Counted from the first letter of the stretch, positions 25,499-35,267 are shown. The stretch: DNA of 64,000 nucleotides from CAWFFV01 sp963814985 (GCA_963814985.1 CAWFFV010000058.1:62001-126000), one strand, 5' to 3'. Made by a program: numbers and translations. Notes: a model not told the origin generated them from the letters alone.

Positions 25499-28198
25499 AT
25501 GTTACAAAACCAAACGAATGCGCCCCCACGTCATCGTGTACCTATACCTGTTATTCCAACGCTTGTGATTGGTGTTGGTAGATACGGTAAAGAGGTCGGT
25601 GTGCAACTTGCCGCACGTCTTATGCTCACAGAAGATGGACTACGCCCCGTGGGTCTGAACAAACCATTGCTGGTGCATCGGAATAGCAATGGTGACCTCA
25701 TGCCGGGCTTCGTTCGTATTATGGAGTTAAACTGGAAACAGTGGGCAGGCAGCGGTTACACTCCAGACACATTCCTGACGGATATCGACATTTCAGGAGC
25801 CAGTGTTGCGGAGGAGGGTACTCCTCCGCAACAACGCGAAGAAGATATGCTCAATGCCGATAGAAATGGCGCATTGTTGGCTCTGCCACAAATGGTGGGT
25901 CAGATGTTTACAATCTCAGAGCAATTGCGCATCCACGATACTCCAATGCAACTGGGCAGTTTTCTAACGCTTGGCAAGGATCAGAACTTTACTATGCGTG
26001 TTGTTGTTGTTTGTGCTGCACGTGAAGCAGAGACAGCCGCGCTCCTGCCCAGATTTCTTGAATTGCTTGGGCAGGTTTACGTTGTGAATGCACAACTGGC
26101 AAAAGGTATACAGGTGATCTGTTATGCCGGGGCAACGTCGCGTGCTGAACATCGTCAGGCTAACGGCGACGATGCCGAGTATGATCGGTTGTTAGATGCA
26201 GAGGTAGCACGTATTTTACCCCTTACCCGCAGAAATTCCAGGGTGTTGACAGTTGATAGCTTGCTCGATCAACTTAACAGGATGTGGCAGAATGCATCGC
26301 CGCAGATCATTGAATCGTGTTATGTCATTGATACACAACTTGCTAATATGGTGACGGCAGTACAACTACGTCCCGATGAACCGGACGAGACAGTTGTAGT
26401 TGCGGCTCTTGCTCTTACAATGTTTATCACCAGTGGTGCAGATATTGCCATTCGTGGTATACGTTCGCGACGCTGGGATCTCTCAACGCCTTATGTCCAC
26501 ACGGAGCAGGGACTTTTTACATCGCTGGGTGTCGGCTCCTATGCACTCGACCATCCTCGACTTCGCCGCCTTATTTACGACTACGTCACGGGTATGTTTC
26601 TAAAACGCGCTCAGCCCATAAGATATGGCGATCAAGGGAAACGTCGCCATGCGCGAGCCGGTCACCAGGATGAAGAACTGCTCGATGGAGACCTCGAGAA
26701 CCAACTATGCGATAATCTGGAAAAAGTGCTTAACGACTACAAAGAAAAGATAGATTTTCGCACCATCGAACGTGAGATGCCTAAAGCAGGCACAGATGCC
26801 AACAGCAAGAAGGCTATTAATTTTAAGAAGGCAATCTCCATACTGGAGCGTATAGACCCTGAAGATCGGGCAAAAATCAAGGGAGAACTAGAGCATATTA
26901 GTTTGCATATGGTTAAGTCTATGGAAGAGAATGCGTTACAACAACGCATTCTGAAACGGCAGCAACGCTATCAAAAGTTCCTGGAGGATGCGTCGTTTAA
27001 ATACCAGAATGAACTGCTGCTCAGCCCACAAGCTCCTCTCGTCCAAATGTATCGCTTTACTTTGCAGAGTTTAGATGCACTCCGCAAAGAAGCCAACAAG
27101 GTAAATGCACCAATGGCGGGACCCAATCTAATCGCAGAGAAACGGGACTTTGCTGCTGAGAGGAGCAGGTGCTACGATGAAGAGATGACGCGACGGGTGG
27201 ATGATATCAAGCGAACATTGAAACATCGGCCAAACCCGCTAGGAGCCGCCGGTCGTGCTCTCGCTACAGCTCCCCTGTTAGCACACCTTGCGAATGCACT
27301 TGCGCCGCTGGGGGGTGCCATCTTTGGAGTATTGAGCTGGTTTGGTCTTGCGCCCGTCCTTGTTACCCTGTATGGAATAATTTCCTCACTCCCTGCATGG
27401 GTCAATCTCCTGGGGATATCTCTTCCTCTCTGGAGTAGCATCTTTTTTGGACATCGCACAGCCTATAGAAATCGTCTTAAACACCACCTCCAGGAGTTGG
27501 TGAAACGCTATGAAGTTCTCTTAAAGGAAACAGACCTGGAAGCATGGCGCTGGGCATTAGCAGAGGCTCTGGCCGAGCAAGAGATACTTGCCAGAAATAT
27601 CAGGCCACTTTGTCGTCCAAAGGGAATCATTTCGCGTCTGCGTGATGGGATGCTTAGTGAGCAGTTCACGGCGCGTGAGCAAATCCTGGAGCGTATCTTT
27701 TTTGATGAAGAGTTACAAAAGAACCTCAAAGAGGTAAGTCGTCAACTGATGCAGCTCGATCATTTATGGCTGCACCGTTGGGTGATCTTTAACGAACTGA
27801 TTAGCAGACAACCAGCAGACGAGGCCAGTCTCAAGAAGTGGTTACGCGAGGAGGCGGAGCGTATCTATACGAATGATACCCAACTCATTACCGACCTGGT
27901 AAGTGAATTCCTCGAAGATCAGACAGTTCAACGGTTAAAAGAGATGTGGTATTCACTCTCTACGGTGGCGGTACCTTTTCTGCGTCATGCTGCACTCTCG
28001 CAAGATGATCCAACGATTCCTATGGAGTTCTTTGGTATCCACGGTCTACAAGACCTGCCCGGCCTCGACTCCATTACACGTCAGGCCGGCGTAGAGATAC
28101 TGAATAGTGCAGACCGTCTCCGCTGGATCTTTATGAGTGTACAGGTTGGTATGCATCTGGAAAGTATGAAATTTGCTATCGAAGCACAAATTCCCTAG
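25499..28198 (+). CDS. Second tubulin-like/Rossmann protein with membrane hairpins
   Basis: This 899-residue protein starts with VIGVGRYGKEV, in which GVGRYG at 25-30 parallels the GLGGTG of the preceding protein. The tubulin GGTGS signature is not seen, so it may bind nucleotide weakly or not at all. Long coiled-coil-like helices (about 390-560) precede two or three hydrophobic segments at about 585-655 (ALAPLGGAIFGVLSWFGL, LVTLYGIISSLPAWV). A second helical region ends the protein. It may act as the membrane-binding co-polymer of the adjacent GTPase. A perfect 12-bp hairpin lies in its coding sequence at 25805. Confidence 0.65.
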   Translation: MLQNQTNAPPRHRVPIPVIPTLVIGVGRYGKEVGVQLAARLMLTEDGLRPVGLNKPLLVHRNSNGDLMPGFVRIMELNWKQWAGSGYTPDTFLTDIDISGASVAEEGTPPQQREEDMLNADRNGALLALPQMVGQMFTISEQLRIHDTPMQLGSFLTLGKDQNFTMRVVVVCAAREAETAALLPRFLELLGQVYVVNAQLAKGIQVICYAGATSRAEHRQANGDDAEYDRLLDAEVARILPLTRRNSRVLTVDSLLDQLNRMWQNASPQIIESCYVIDTQLANMVTAVQLRPDEPDETVVVAALALTMFITSGADIAIRGIRSRRWDLSTPYVHTEQGLFTSLGVGSYALDHPRLRRLIYDYVTGMFLKRAQPIRYGDQGKRRHARAGHQDEELLDGDLENQLCDNLEKVLNDYKEKIDFRTIEREMPKAGTDANSKKAINFKKAISILERIDPEDRAKIKGELEHISLHMVKSMEENALQQRILKRQQRYQKFLEDASFKYQNELLLSPQAPLVQMYRFTLQSLDALRKEANKVNAPMAGPNLIAEKRDFAAERSRCYDEEMTRRVDDIKRTLKHRPNPLGAAGRALATAPLLAHLANALAPLGGAIFGVLSWFGLAPVLVTLYGIISSLPAWVNLLGISLPLWSSIFFGHRTAYRNRLKHHLQELVKRYEVLLKETDLEAWRWALAEALAEQEILARNIRPLCRPKGIISRLRDGMLSEQFTAREQILERIFFDEELQKNLKEVSRQLMQLDHLWLHRWVIFNELISRQPADEASLKKWLREEAERIYTNDTQLITDLVSEFLEDQTVQRLKEMWYSLSTVAVPFLRHAALSQDDPTIPMEFFGIHGLQDLPGLDSITRQAGVEILNSADRLRWIFMSVQVGMHLESMKFAIEAQIP
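25805..25832. repeat. Perfect hairpin inside a coding region
   Basis: GTTGCGGAGGAG (25805-25816) pairs with CTCCTCCGCAAC (25821-25832) over a GGTA loop. It encodes the SVAEEGTPPQQ loop of the protein. A 12-bp perfect stem is unusual in coding sequence. Confidence 0.6.
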
Positions 28199-28213
28199 CG
28201 TGGTGAATGGAGC

Positions 28214-28627
28214 GTGAGCAAGATGTTTATGTTATGGGCTGTTATGACTCTCTGGATACTCTTTGTGTTCGATAATACCTGGCTTGATCATCCTATTGCT
28301 GCTCACAATGTACAATCTTTGCTCGTCTTTATACCCAAATCTCCGCTTGAGTGGGTAATCGTCGGATCGTGGATTGTCCCTCTGCTCTTTGTTGTCTTTC
28401 GTACCTTCTACGTGGGTCGCTTGATACGAAGCGGTGGGCGTCCATTGTCCTCCATCTCACTTGGTAGCACTGGCAATATGAGAGGGTTTGATTGGGTACT
28501 GATTGGGCTATCGTTCGCATCGGCAGTGGGGGCGTGGACAACAGGGTCAACGGCTCTATTGCTGCTGAGCACGATTGTAACGCTTGGCCTGAGTCTTAAC
28601 AAGTTTGAACACTGGTATGTAGGCTAG
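28214..28627 (+). CDS. Small multi-pass membrane protein
   Basis: A protein of about 137 residues with about four hydrophobic helices (MLWAVMTLWILFVF, WVIVGSWIVPLLFVVF, WVLIGLSFASAVGAW, TALLLLSTIVTLGLSL). No known family is recognised. GTG 28214 and ATG 28223 are both possible starts, with GGAG upstream. It lies 15 nt after and 26 nt before its neighbours, so it belongs to the VWA/tubulin-like operon and may anchor or organise that complex in the membrane. Confidence 0.6.
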   Translation: MSKMFMLWAVMTLWILFVFDNTWLDHPIAAHNVQSLLVFIPKSPLEWVIVGSWIVPLLFVVFRTFYVGRLIRSGGRPLSSISLGSTGNMRGFDWVLIGLSFASAVGAWTTGSTALLLLSTIVTLGLSLNKFEHWYVG

Positions 28628-28653
28628 CTCTCCCCAGACGAAAGGATCTCTCT

Positions 28654-29889
28654 ATGGAGGATCTCTATATAAAAGAAGGCAAGTACTTCGGTTTTCTTAC
28701 GAAAAGGCCGCTTATTCCAAAAGGTGAAGTCTGGGTCTTTCACCGATGGGATGGAGAATGCTATGTGTTGAGGGGCATGGAAGATGATGCTCTGCCTCCA
28801 CCACCACCTCTATTAGAACGACATGCCACAATAATCTACAAGTTTCGGCGAAAAGTTGATTTTTCCTGGTCTATTACGCTGTTTGTAGGATCAGGATTGT
28901 CCACCACAATCGATACTAATGTTACCTTGTTTTTGCATGACCCTGTTGAATTTATGGGTTCAAAGCAATTTAAAACCATTGATCGCATGGCTATTGAGTC
29001 CATCCTGTCTAATACGCTGCGAGGTCCATTGAGTGGAGAAGTACCAACAACTGATATGCAGGCGATATCATCGGGTATATCCAATATCGTACCACTTGCG
29101 TTAAGTCAGTTATTACCTGAGACCGATCTTAGTTACTATATACAAGGACTGCATGAGTTCAGAGAGTGTGGGCTAGAAGCACGCGTAATCGTGCGCAAAA
29201 CAGACATACCAGAAGCCTATAAAAAGCTTATGCATGACGTAACTCTGGCTATCCAGGAGCAACTGCTCCAGGTTAAGAGCAACATGATTGAAGCACTGGC
29301 TGGTCTTGAGATCGAAAAACTTCAAACGGGTGCGAGATTCGACCTTGTCCGGCAGGCACAGGCATTTAATGAGGAGCTTTATCGGAGCCAGATGGAGGCT
29401 ATCGAGCATCTTCTCCTGAAAGTTCGCCCTACGATTGAGGAGATAATACAGCAGACAGGAAATGTGCCGCAGCAGAGTATGCAGACGGCTCTTGCTACAA
29501 CTATCTTCAATGATATTCTACTTCAGACGATAGAGCAGATTACCCAGGGGACAGCTACATCACAATTCCCAGGTAGTACGCCGCTTGTCATTAGCCACCG
29601 GGATATAGAGATACAAACCCTCTACCAGGGAGCAGAAAGTAAGGGGTGGAAGCTGGTACCATCTCAAAGCAGGATGAAAGAGGAGATCAACATAGATCTA
29701 GGCAGCAATAGTAAATTGCTGTTAACGGTTCCCAAAGCTTACCCTGCGGTCAAACCCGTTGTTACAGGTGTAAAAAAGCAAGGTATCCGTGTACCACAAA
29801 GCGAGATCAATACGGTCACTCAAGCTGCAACCGCAAGGAGCTACGATTTGAGTATGCTAGTGCAAGCTGTAGTAGATGCCCTTGCCTAG
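28654..29889 (+). CDS. SPFH/band-7-like protein
   Basis: A 411-residue protein. The first part is beta-rich (EVWVFHRWDGECYVLRG, FSWSITLFVGSGLSTTIDTN, TLFLHDPVEFM). An alpha/beta unit (GLEARVIVRKTDIPEAYKKL) and a long helical segment (about 190-270) follow, an order that resembles SPFH/stomatin-type scaffolds. No clear membrane helix is present. An AAGGAT ribosome site is present. It is the last gene of the VWA/tubulin-like operon. If it is SPFH-like it would form a membrane-side oligomer. The assignment is tentative. Confidence 0.5.
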   Translation: MEDLYIKEGKYFGFLTKRPLIPKGEVWVFHRWDGECYVLRGMEDDALPPPPPLLERHATIIYKFRRKVDFSWSITLFVGSGLSTTIDTNVTLFLHDPVEFMGSKQFKTIDRMAIESILSNTLRGPLSGEVPTTDMQAISSGISNIVPLALSQLLPETDLSYYIQGLHEFRECGLEARVIVRKTDIPEAYKKLMHDVTLAIQEQLLQVKSNMIEALAGLEIEKLQTGARFDLVRQAQAFNEELYRSQMEAIEHLLLKVRPTIEEIIQQTGNVPQQSMQTALATTIFNDILLQTIEQITQGTATSQFPGSTPLVISHRDIEIQTLYQGAESKGWKLVPSQSRMKEEINIDLGSNSKLLLTVPKAYPAVKPVVTGVKKQGIRVPQSEINTVTQAATARSYDLSMLVQAVVDALA

Positions 29890-30080
29890 CCGGCTGCGTT
29901 GAGGAAGAGGAAGCAACCGGAATGATTGTATAGGGTTGTAATTGACCAATATTATGAGGTAAGATCAACTAAATAGGCCACATCCGTGGCTAATCGAAAG
30001 AGGATATGGAACAGTTGACAAAGTGAATAGACTATCACTATCAGGATGCTATCGTAAATTTTGACATAGGAGACGATCAC

Positions 30081-30665
30081 ATGAATCGTTACATGCAAGA
30101 GAAATGGCCGTGGATTGAGGGAACGCATGGGATGCGGTCGGAGTTGCTGGATATACTGAGTGAGGCCGATCTGGCGTTCAACCCTGGCGGAGAGAATATC
30201 ACATTGGGTGCGCTATTCCGCCAGGTAGGAGAAGTCGAGCATTCGTATGTTCAGTCGTTGAAAACCTTCAAGCAAGATTGGTCCTATCGCAACACCGAAG
30301 AGGGTTTGGAGAGCAGGATTACTCAACTCAAGGCATGGTATCAAACGCTGGACGATGAGATGAAAACAACGGTCTCTGATTTGTCGGATGAGGATTTGAC
30401 GAAGACTATTGATCGAGGCGGATTTAGCTTCCCGGTCGAACTCCAGCTCGATGTCTATCTCCAGGCATTGCTGATTTTCTTGGGAAAAGCTACTATCTAT
30501 CTCAAGGCAATGAACAAACCATTGCCGAAGCCTATTGAAGATTATATTGGGTATAAGCAAGCCGTTTTGTCTGGGTTTTGTTGCCTGCGTCGCAACCTCC
30601 ACCGCAGGCAACAAAACCCAGACTGCGTGACAGGCTATTGTGCTCAAGCAAAGATCAACGAGTAG
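30081..30665 (+). CDS. DinB-superfamily protein with palindrome-extended C-terminus
   Basis: The first 157 or so residues fit a DinB-like four-helix bundle (WPWIEGTHGMRSELLDIL, GEVEHSYVQSLKTF, QLDVYLQALLIFLGKATIYL, then KPLPKPIEDYIG, the normal end in this type). Such proteins often carry a metal site and act as thiol-dependent transferases or stress proteins. The last 37 residues (about 30552-30665) are encoded largely by an inserted palindrome and have an odd, Cys/Arg-rich composition. The natural stop seems to have been lost. A GGAG site lies 9 nt before the ATG. Confidence 0.8.
   Translation: MNRYMQEKWPWIEGTHGMRSELLDILSEADLAFNPGGENITLGALFRQVGEVEHSYVQSLKTFKQDWSYRNTEEGLESRITQLKAWYQTLDDEMKTTVSDLSDEDLTKTIDRGGFSFPVELQLDVYLQALLIFLGKATIYLKAMNKPLPKPIEDYIGYKQAVLSGFCCLRRNLHRRQQNPDCVTGYCAQAKINE
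30569..30623. repeat. Palindromic mosaic core, copy F (inside DinB-like gene)
   Basis: A perfect 21-bp stem, 30569-30589 with 30603-30623, over a 13-nt loop. The loop (TCGCAACCTCCAC) is what remains if 12 nt (GTGGAGGTTGCG) were lost from the left arm of an intact palindrome with apex TTGCG-T-CGCAA. No outer ends are visible. Confidence 0.75.
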
Positions 30666-30763
30666 TCATCCAAACTTGCTATTTGTTTGCCTTTTGCGAG
30701 AGCGTGCCCTAAACTTCAATGTGGACTGTAGAAATAACTACAGATCGAAAGGGAGAGCCAACT

Positions 30764-33018
30764 ATGGCAAATCGCGTTGACTATGAGGGACAACAACTTG
30801 GAAATTATCGTCTGCTGCGTCTACTAGGGGAGGGAGGCTTTGCAGAGGTTTATCTGGCAGAGCATGTTCATCTCAAGACGCAGGTCGCCGTGAAGTTGCT
30901 GATGGCGCGGCTGGCACAGGATGATATCGATAAATTTCGCTATGAGGCTCAGACGATTGCACGGCTGATACATCCCAATATTGTACGCGTCCTGGATTTT
31001 GGCGTAGAACGGAATGCTCCCTATCTGGCGATGGATTATGCGCCTAATGGCACTCTGCGCAATCGCCATCCCAAAGGGACCCGGCCCCCACTCGAAGCTA
31101 TCGTCTCGTATGTCAGGCAGATCGCTGAAGCTTTGCAGTATGCCCACGATCAGCGCTTGATCCACCGGGACATCAAGCCCGAAAATATGTTGCTGGGACG
31201 CAATAATGAGGCGCTGTTAAGCGATTTTGGTATTGCCCTCGTCACGCAAAGCTCCCGCTATCCCACCAGTACTCAGGATGTTGCTGGCACTATCTCGTAT
31301 ATGGCCCCTGAACAGATCCAGGCCCATCCGCGTCCCGCCAGTGACCAGTACTCGTTGGGTATCGTCGTCTACGAATGGCTGAGCGGCAATCGTCCCTTTC
31401 AGGGGTCATTTACCGAAATTGCCGTCAAACATACACTTGCGCCACCTCCACCTTTGCGCGAGCAGGTCCCTTCCCTCTCTCCTGCCATCGAGTCGGTTGT
31501 CATGACGGCGCTTAATAAAGATCCCAACCAGCGCTTCCCCACGATACGAGCCTTTGCCCAGGCTTTGCAGGAAGCCGCCAGCCAGCCGGGAGTGTCATCC
31601 TTCTCTACGAATATTGTTGCGCCTCCTCCGCCTTCACCATATGGCAATGCTGCTCCACAGCTATCCTCACCATATGGCAGTGCTGCTCCACCGCCATCCT
31701 CACCATATGGCAATGCTGCTCCACAGTCACTCTCATCATATGGCAGTGTGGTTCCTCCTCCTCCGCCTGTTTCTATGCCTGTAGCATCAGCAATGGCCTA
31801 TCCTAATATGGAACCGAACCCTCTTGCGCTCCAATACGATCCCAGAGCACCTTCAAACTCATTACCGTATGCTCATGGAGCATCGGCTTATCCACCATAT
31901 ACCGCTTCTCCCTATCGCCTGCGGCGTGCCATCATGGGCCCAGGCGCAACCACAAAAGCGCCTTGGCCGCCGTACATTAGTCGCCGGGATGGTCGGCCTG
32001 GCTGCTGCCACTAGCGGATTGACCTGGTTCATATTTTCTCGACAAGGAACGTCCGGAACGACGACACCCCCTTTTTCCATCGGGCCTGGCAGCAATCCCT
32101 TTTTACCAGCCACATCAACTACGCAGGCCCTCCTTACCTACTCAGCAACATACAGACTATATCTGGGGTGTGCAGTGGTCACCTGATGGCCAGTCGATTG
32201 CCTCATGCTCAAAAGATGGAACCGCCAGGGTATGGTCTGCTGATAAAGGGCTAAGCAGGCTCTCCTATCGCAGCAATATCAAACCTACTCGATCTGATGA
32301 TTGGGCAAACGGCGTGGTCTGGTCTCCTGATAGTAAGCAAGTTGCCATCACATTCTTTGATGGGACAACACAAATCGTAGATGTTGCCAGCGGTAACTCA
32401 CTTGCCTCCTATAGTGCTTCATCGGCTTCCCTTTATGGAATAGCGTGGTCGCCCAATGGGAAGTACATTGCCTTTGGTGGCTTTGACGATGACATCTGGA
32501 TATATGATGTGTCTACCGGGAACCAGGTTGCCACTCTTACAGGACACACCGACACCGTCATGTCATTAGCATGGTCTTCCGATGGAAAGTACCTCGCATC
32601 AGGAGCGCAGGATGGGAAGGCAAAGGTATGGGACCCTGTGAGCGGAAAAGAACTTGTCAATTATACAGAGCATACAGGTGATATACGTGCAGTAGCATGG
32701 TCACCTGATAATAAGCGTATCGTTTCGGGGAGCTGGGATGGCACCGCGCGTATTTGGGATGCAACCACTGCTAACACGCTTTACACATATACCAAACATA
32801 CAGGTGGTCTGGTCAATGCTGCAGCATGGTCACCCGATGGCAAGCACATCGCATCGGGTGGTAACGATGTCAATACGCATATCTGGGATGCCAATACAGG
32901 AGATATCATCAATAAGTTCTATACCTTTGCTATCTATGGTGTCTCGTGGTCACCTGATAGCACCCGTATTGTGACAGGTGGCTATAATAAAGTAGCACTG
33001 GTGTGGAACGCGAAATAA
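30764..33018 (+). pseudogene. Ser/Thr kinase with membrane helix and WD40 ectodomain, two frameshifts
   Basis: The kinase domain is complete: GEGGFAEV, VAVKLL, HRDIKPEN, DFG, MAPEQ. A Pro-rich linker with 33-bp repeats follows. A membrane helix, GRRTLVAGMVGLAAATSGLTW, is in the second frame. From about 32150 there are about six WD40 units (WSPDGKHIASGGNDVNTHIWD and similar) in a third frame. The breaks are near 31930-31965 and 32140-32150. Joined, it would be a receptor-like kinase of about 750 residues with a beta-propeller outside. ATG 30764 is chosen for AAGGGAGAG upstream. The kinase segment ends within the linker if the frame is not restored. Confidence 0.85.
31634..31755 (+). repeat. 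33-bp in-frame tandem repeat (SPYGxAAPxxS)
   Basis: Three full and one partial unit of TCACCATATGGCAATGCTGC-type sequence encode SPYGNAAPQLS, SPYGSAAPPPS, SPYGNAAPQSL and SSYGSV in the kinase linker. This is a flexible Pro-rich spacer that can vary in length by slippage. Confidence 0.85.
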
Positions 33019-33076
33019 CGAGGATTCCGATAATGGAAAAAGCATCTCCCCTTCTTCCAAGTTGAGGGACCCTATG

Positions 33077-33082
33077 ATACAA
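33077..33082 (+). promoter_or_regulatory. Extended -10 promoter element for pepF-like gene
   Basis: TGA-TACAAT (TG one base before a TACAAT hexamer), 42 nt before the ATG. No good -35 box is visible, as is common for extended -10 sites. Confidence 0.4.
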
Positions 33083-33123
33083 TGCGCGCACTAGCAACAT
33101 GGATAAAGAAGGAGAATCTCCCC

Positions 33124-34935
33124 ATGACAACCACCCATGCACTGCCGCACTGGGATATGACCCCGGTCTATCCAGGCCTGGAGTCACCTGAGTTCGCGCA
33201 AGGCTTTTCCCACGTGGTTCAAGATATCGCCGATCTTGCCCATCTTTTCGATACCCATCACATCATGGAACAGCCGCCAACCTCCACAGACGATGGTGTT
33301 ATCCATACTTTCGAGACAGTTGTTGAGCGTTATAACGCAGTTCTCGATAATATAAAGACATTGGGTGTCTATATTAGTTGTTTTGTCAGCACCAATTCGC
33401 AGGATAATCTGGCTCAGGCCAGACTGAGCGAATTGCAACAATCCCAGGTTCTGCTGTCGCAATTGGGTACACGCTTTACAGCCTGGATCGGTTCATTGGA
33501 CATCGATGCACTGATCGAGCGTTCATCTCTTGCTCGTGATCATGCCTATATGTTACAGTGCGCAAAGGTGCAGGCGGCCCATCTGATGTCTCCAGCTGAA
33601 GAGGTACTCGCGGCAGAACTCAATGTAAGTGGTGGTTCTGCATGGTCCAAATTGCATGGCAATCTTACATCGCAACTCACCGTCGGCGTGGAGATTGAAG
33701 GTCAGATGCAAGAACTGCCGATGAGCGTGATACGCAATATGGCCTTTCATTCTGATCGCACGATACGCCAGCGTGCCTATGATGCTGAGATTGCAGGTTG
33801 GAAACGTGTTGCACTCCCGCTGGCAGCCGCACTTAACAGTATTAAGAATGAAGTCAATGTATTGGCGCAAAAACGCCGCTGGGAGTCATCTCTGGATGCA
33901 TCTCTCTTTGCTAATAGTATTGATCGCCAGACACTTGATGCTATGCTGACCGCCGCACGTGCAACATTCCCTGAATTTCGTCGCTATTTGCGTGCCAAGG
34001 CCAGAGCGCTTGGTTTGTCCCGTCTGGCATGGTATGACCTGTTTGCACCAGTAGGCGTAGACGACAAAGAGTGGAGCTTTGAGGATGCCACCACCTTTAT
34101 CACTGAGCAGTTTGCTACCTATTCGCCTAAACTGGCCAACTTTGCAGCACGTGCCTTCCGTGAGCGGTGGATTGATGCGGAACCGCGTGCTGGTAAACGC
34201 GATGGTGCTTATTGTACATCGTTACGTGGGGAAGAGTCACGAGTCTTTACCAATTACAAGCCTGCTTTTGGCGCTGTGAGTACGCTGGCGCACGAATTGG
34301 GACATGGCTATCATAACTTGAACCTGGCTCACCGTACGTCACTGCAAGGTGGTCACCCGATGACTCTGGCAGAGACGGCAAGTATTTTCTGTGAGACGAT
34401 TATTTGCCAGGCAGCGTTACAGAAGGCCAACACACAAGAGCAAATCGCTATTCTTGAGGAATCACTGCAAGGTGCCTGTCAGGTAGTGGTAGATATTACC
34501 AGTCGTTTTCTCTTTGAGCAGCGTTTATTTGAGAAGCGCAAACAGCGCGAGCTATCTATTGACGAGATCAACAACCTGATGCTGGAAGCGCAACATGAAA
34601 CCTATGGAGATGGACTGGACGAATCTACGTTCCATCCCTATATGTGGGCTGTGAAGTTGCACTACTATAGCACCGGGCGCTCATTCTATAACTATCCCTA
34701 TATGTTCGGGCTACTTTTTGGCCTGGGACTCTATGCCCGTTATCAGCAAGATCCTGAAGCTTTCAAACAGGGCTATGATGATCTCTTATCATCAACAGGG
34801 ATGGCTGATGCTGCCACATTGGCAGCACGCTTTGGCATCGATCTGCGCTCAGAAGCATTCTGGCACTCCAGCCTGGATATTATCAGTAGGGATGTTGATC
34901 GTTTTGAGGTTTTGACACAGGCAAGCATCTCGTAG
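33124..34935 (+). CDS. M3-family oligoendopeptidase (PepF-like)
   Basis: A protein of about 603 residues, the standard PepF length. It has the zinc-binding HELGH at about 390-394 in LAHELGHGYH with the downstream ETAS (third ligand Glu in TLAETASIFCE), the substrate-binding FTNYKPAFG before it, and HPYMWAVKLHYYSTGRSFYNYPY near the C-terminus, all hallmarks of M3B oligoendopeptidases. It is a cytosolic enzyme that trims short peptides. ATG 33124 is preferred to the upstream in-frame start because AAGGAGAA lies 8 nt before it. Confidence 0.92.
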   Translation: MTTTHALPHWDMTPVYPGLESPEFAQGFSHVVQDIADLAHLFDTHHIMEQPPTSTDDGVIHTFETVVERYNAVLDNIKTLGVYISCFVSTNSQDNLAQARLSELQQSQVLLSQLGTRFTAWIGSLDIDALIERSSLARDHAYMLQCAKVQAAHLMSPAEEVLAAELNVSGGSAWSKLHGNLTSQLTVGVEIEGQMQELPMSVIRNMAFHSDRTIRQRAYDAEIAGWKRVALPLAAALNSIKNEVNVLAQKRRWESSLDASLFANSIDRQTLDAMLTAARATFPEFRRYLRAKARALGLSRLAWYDLFAPVGVDDKEWSFEDATTFITEQFATYSPKLANFAARAFRERWIDAEPRAGKRDGAYCTSLRGEESRVFTNYKPAFGAVSTLAHELGHGYHNLNLAHRTSLQGGHPMTLAETASIFCETIICQAALQKANTQEQIAILEESLQGACQVVVDITSRFLFEQRLFEKRKQRELSIDEINNLMLEAQHETYGDGLDESTFHPYMWAVKLHYYSTGRSFYNYPYMFGLLFGLGLYARYQQDPEAFKQGYDDLLSSTGMADAATLAARFGIDLRSEAFWHSSLDIISRDVDRFEVLTQASIS

Positions 34936-34984
34936 TTCAGCAATTGGGTTAGCATGAGTTATCCCGAACTTTTATTTCAAAAGT

Positions 34985-35165
34985 TCTCAAAAGCGGAGGT
35001 CCAGGGGGCGGCAGCCTCCTGGTGGGGGGTGGGGTGTCCCCAAAAACTCTTTTTACTTCTTTTATGCGCCGCCGCAGGCGGCGCGAGGAAAAAGAAATGT
35101 TGCGGGGGCACCCCGCGCCCCGGTCAAGGGCTGACCGCCCTTGACAATCCCGCTTCTCAAGCCAC
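34985..35165. repeat. GC-rich intergenic mosaic repeat, family 2 copy 2
   Basis: It contains GGGGTGTCCCC (35031-35041), a gcgccgcc/ggcggcgc hairpin (35066-35084), GGGGGCACCCC and CCCCGG, and a gtcaagggc/gcccttgac hairpin (35123-35145). It shares the GGGGxCACCCC-N-CCCCGG block with 6454-6473, but its hairpins differ. It lies between the convergent PepF and quinone-reductase genes. Confidence 0.65.
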
Positions 35166-35267
35166 TTGAGAGAGTGCGAACTCTTGTTCGAAAAATTTGG
35201 GATGGCCCATGCTGCTGCCCAGGGCAAGCTGCGGACAAGTAGGGAATTACAACCTTCTTGCAGCTTA

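Noticed and set aside
31634..31755. CRISPR-like repeat array
   Set aside because: Units are contiguous, in frame and encode a Pro-rich linker, with no spacers and no cas genes.
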